A DNA stretch of 6,928 bases from JADFSZ01 sp022560555 [NCBI: PVC group bacterium] (GTDB taxonomy: Bacteria > GCA-001730085 > JADFSZ01), in assembly GCA_022560555.1 (NCBI GenBank), contig JADFSZ010000093.1:1-6928 (forward strand). The letters are read 5' to 3'. The notes beneath the pieces are model-generated. The model saw nothing but the letters and a program-made list of their open reading frames with translations. It was not told the origin of the DNA and did no database searches. Positions 6,751 to 6,928 of this stretch are shown here, piece by piece (within the stretch, counting starts at the first letter, position 1; each line of letters begins with the position of its first letter). A program made the position numbers and the translations under genes.

Positions 6751-6876
6751 TCTTTTTAAGAGGAAAAGAGGTTCCTCCCGAATTTGTTGCCCAATAAGGC
6801 CAGATTCCTCATAACCTTCGGTTCTGAAAAATCTGCCACAAGCTTTCAGGGTTGCCAATTCAGGAGGAACTCGTGC
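6751..6876 (+). promoter_or_regulatory. Structured leader able to mask the next gene's Shine-Dalgarno sequence
   Basis: This non-coding stretch after the TPR gene carries a long inverted repeat. GGTTCCTCCCGAATT (6770-6784) pairs with AATTCAGGAGGAACT (6857-6871) at 14 of 15 positions (one G-U, one C/A mismatch), enclosing 72 nt. The right arm contains AGGAGG (6862-6867). Inside are CAGATT (6801-6806) with AATCTG (6830-6835), a nested AACC-TTC-GGTT, and an alternative CTGAAA/TTTCAG stem (6824-6829 with 6844-6849). A short upstream hairpin, GAGGAA (6760-6765) with TTCCTC (6772-6777), uses the same left-arm bases and would exclude the long stem. No known riboswitch class is recognised. No U tract follows either hairpin, so a terminator is not supported. 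Confidence 0.45.
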
Positions 6877-6928
6877 ATGGTTTCAACATGGGTCTGGAGC
6901 CTGATAAGCCTGTGCATAATTTTAGAAG
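6877..6928 (+). CDS. N-terminal fragment of a further gene (cut by window edge)
   Basis: A strong Shine-Dalgarno sequence, AGGAGG at 6862-6867, precedes possible start codons. From the ATG at 6877 (spacing 9 nt) the frame stays open to the edge and reads MVSTWVWSLISLCIILE, which looks like a membrane anchor or signal sequence. A second frame starts with GTG at 6873 (spacing 5 nt) or ATG at 6888 and is also open, giving MGLEPDKPVHNF from the latter, which looks soluble. I prefer the first because ATG is the common start, but the frame cannot be decided from about 50 bases. The product is unknown. Confidence 0.4.
   Translation, partial: MVSTWVWSLISLCIILE

Noticed and set aside
6760-6777. Intrinsic terminator after the TPR gene
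   Set aside because: The 6-bp hairpin is not followed by a U tract on the + strand, and on the minus strand it is followed by TTAAAAAG, not a T run.
6556-6858. 100-codon open frame on the minus strand
   Set aside because: Most of it lies antisense to the TPR gene, and its product has no recognisable motif.
6770-6871. Integron attC site or ends of a small mobile element
   Set aside because: The repeat ends have GTT outermost and AAC on the far side, the reverse of attC cores, and there is no transposase, integrase or target duplication.
1-6928. tRNA, rRNA, CRISPR array, phage or toxin-antitoxin genes
   Set aside because: No such sequence pattern was found on either strand.

Overview
The window looks like ordinary chromosomal DNA from a Gram-negative (diderm) bacterium of moderate GC content. 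An MCE/MlaD-type lipid-transport protein and a signal-peptide-bearing TPR protein imply an outer membrane and periplasm. Nothing indicates a phage, plasmid or transposon. The gene content and style of the proteins would fit a PVC-group or Omnitrophota-like lineage, but this is a weak impression and the phylum cannot be fixed from sequence alone.

Layout, left to right: (1) 2-142, the C-terminal end of an unrecognised + strand gene entering from outside the window; (2) three tightly packed minus-strand genes, read from right to left as bioF (8-amino-7-oxononanoate synthase), maf (nucleotide pyrophosphatase) and uvrA (excinuclease subunit A). bioF and maf overlap by 4 nt (ATGA) and maf and uvrA are 18 nt apart, so they form one translational unit; (3) an orphan mlaD-like gene, also minus strand, upstream of bioF and separated from it by a terminator-like hairpin that ends at the bioF start codon; (4) a divergent intergenic region (5673-5814) with a good sigma70-type promoter for mlaD and an interrupted palindrome; (5) a + strand gene for an exported TPR protein; (6) a structured, non-coding 126-bp stretch leading to the first codons of a further + strand gene cut by the window edge.

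The identified genes serve separate housekeeping roles: biotin synthesis, clearance of non-canonical nucleotides, nucleotide excision repair, and envelope lipid transport. I find no new multi-gene system. The most unusual signals are at the nucleic-acid level. uvrA contains three perfect inverted repeats with 10-14 bp arms (1081-1107, 1182-1221, 1956-1976), and an 8-bp one abuts the second. The only good Shine-Dalgarno sequence for bioF is separated from its ATG by the terminator-like hairpin. The Shine-Dalgarno sequence of the last gene lies inside one arm of a 15-position stem (14 paired) that a competing upstream hairpin could disrupt. At protein level, UvrA has a strongly shortened insertion domain and an extra C-terminal tail.
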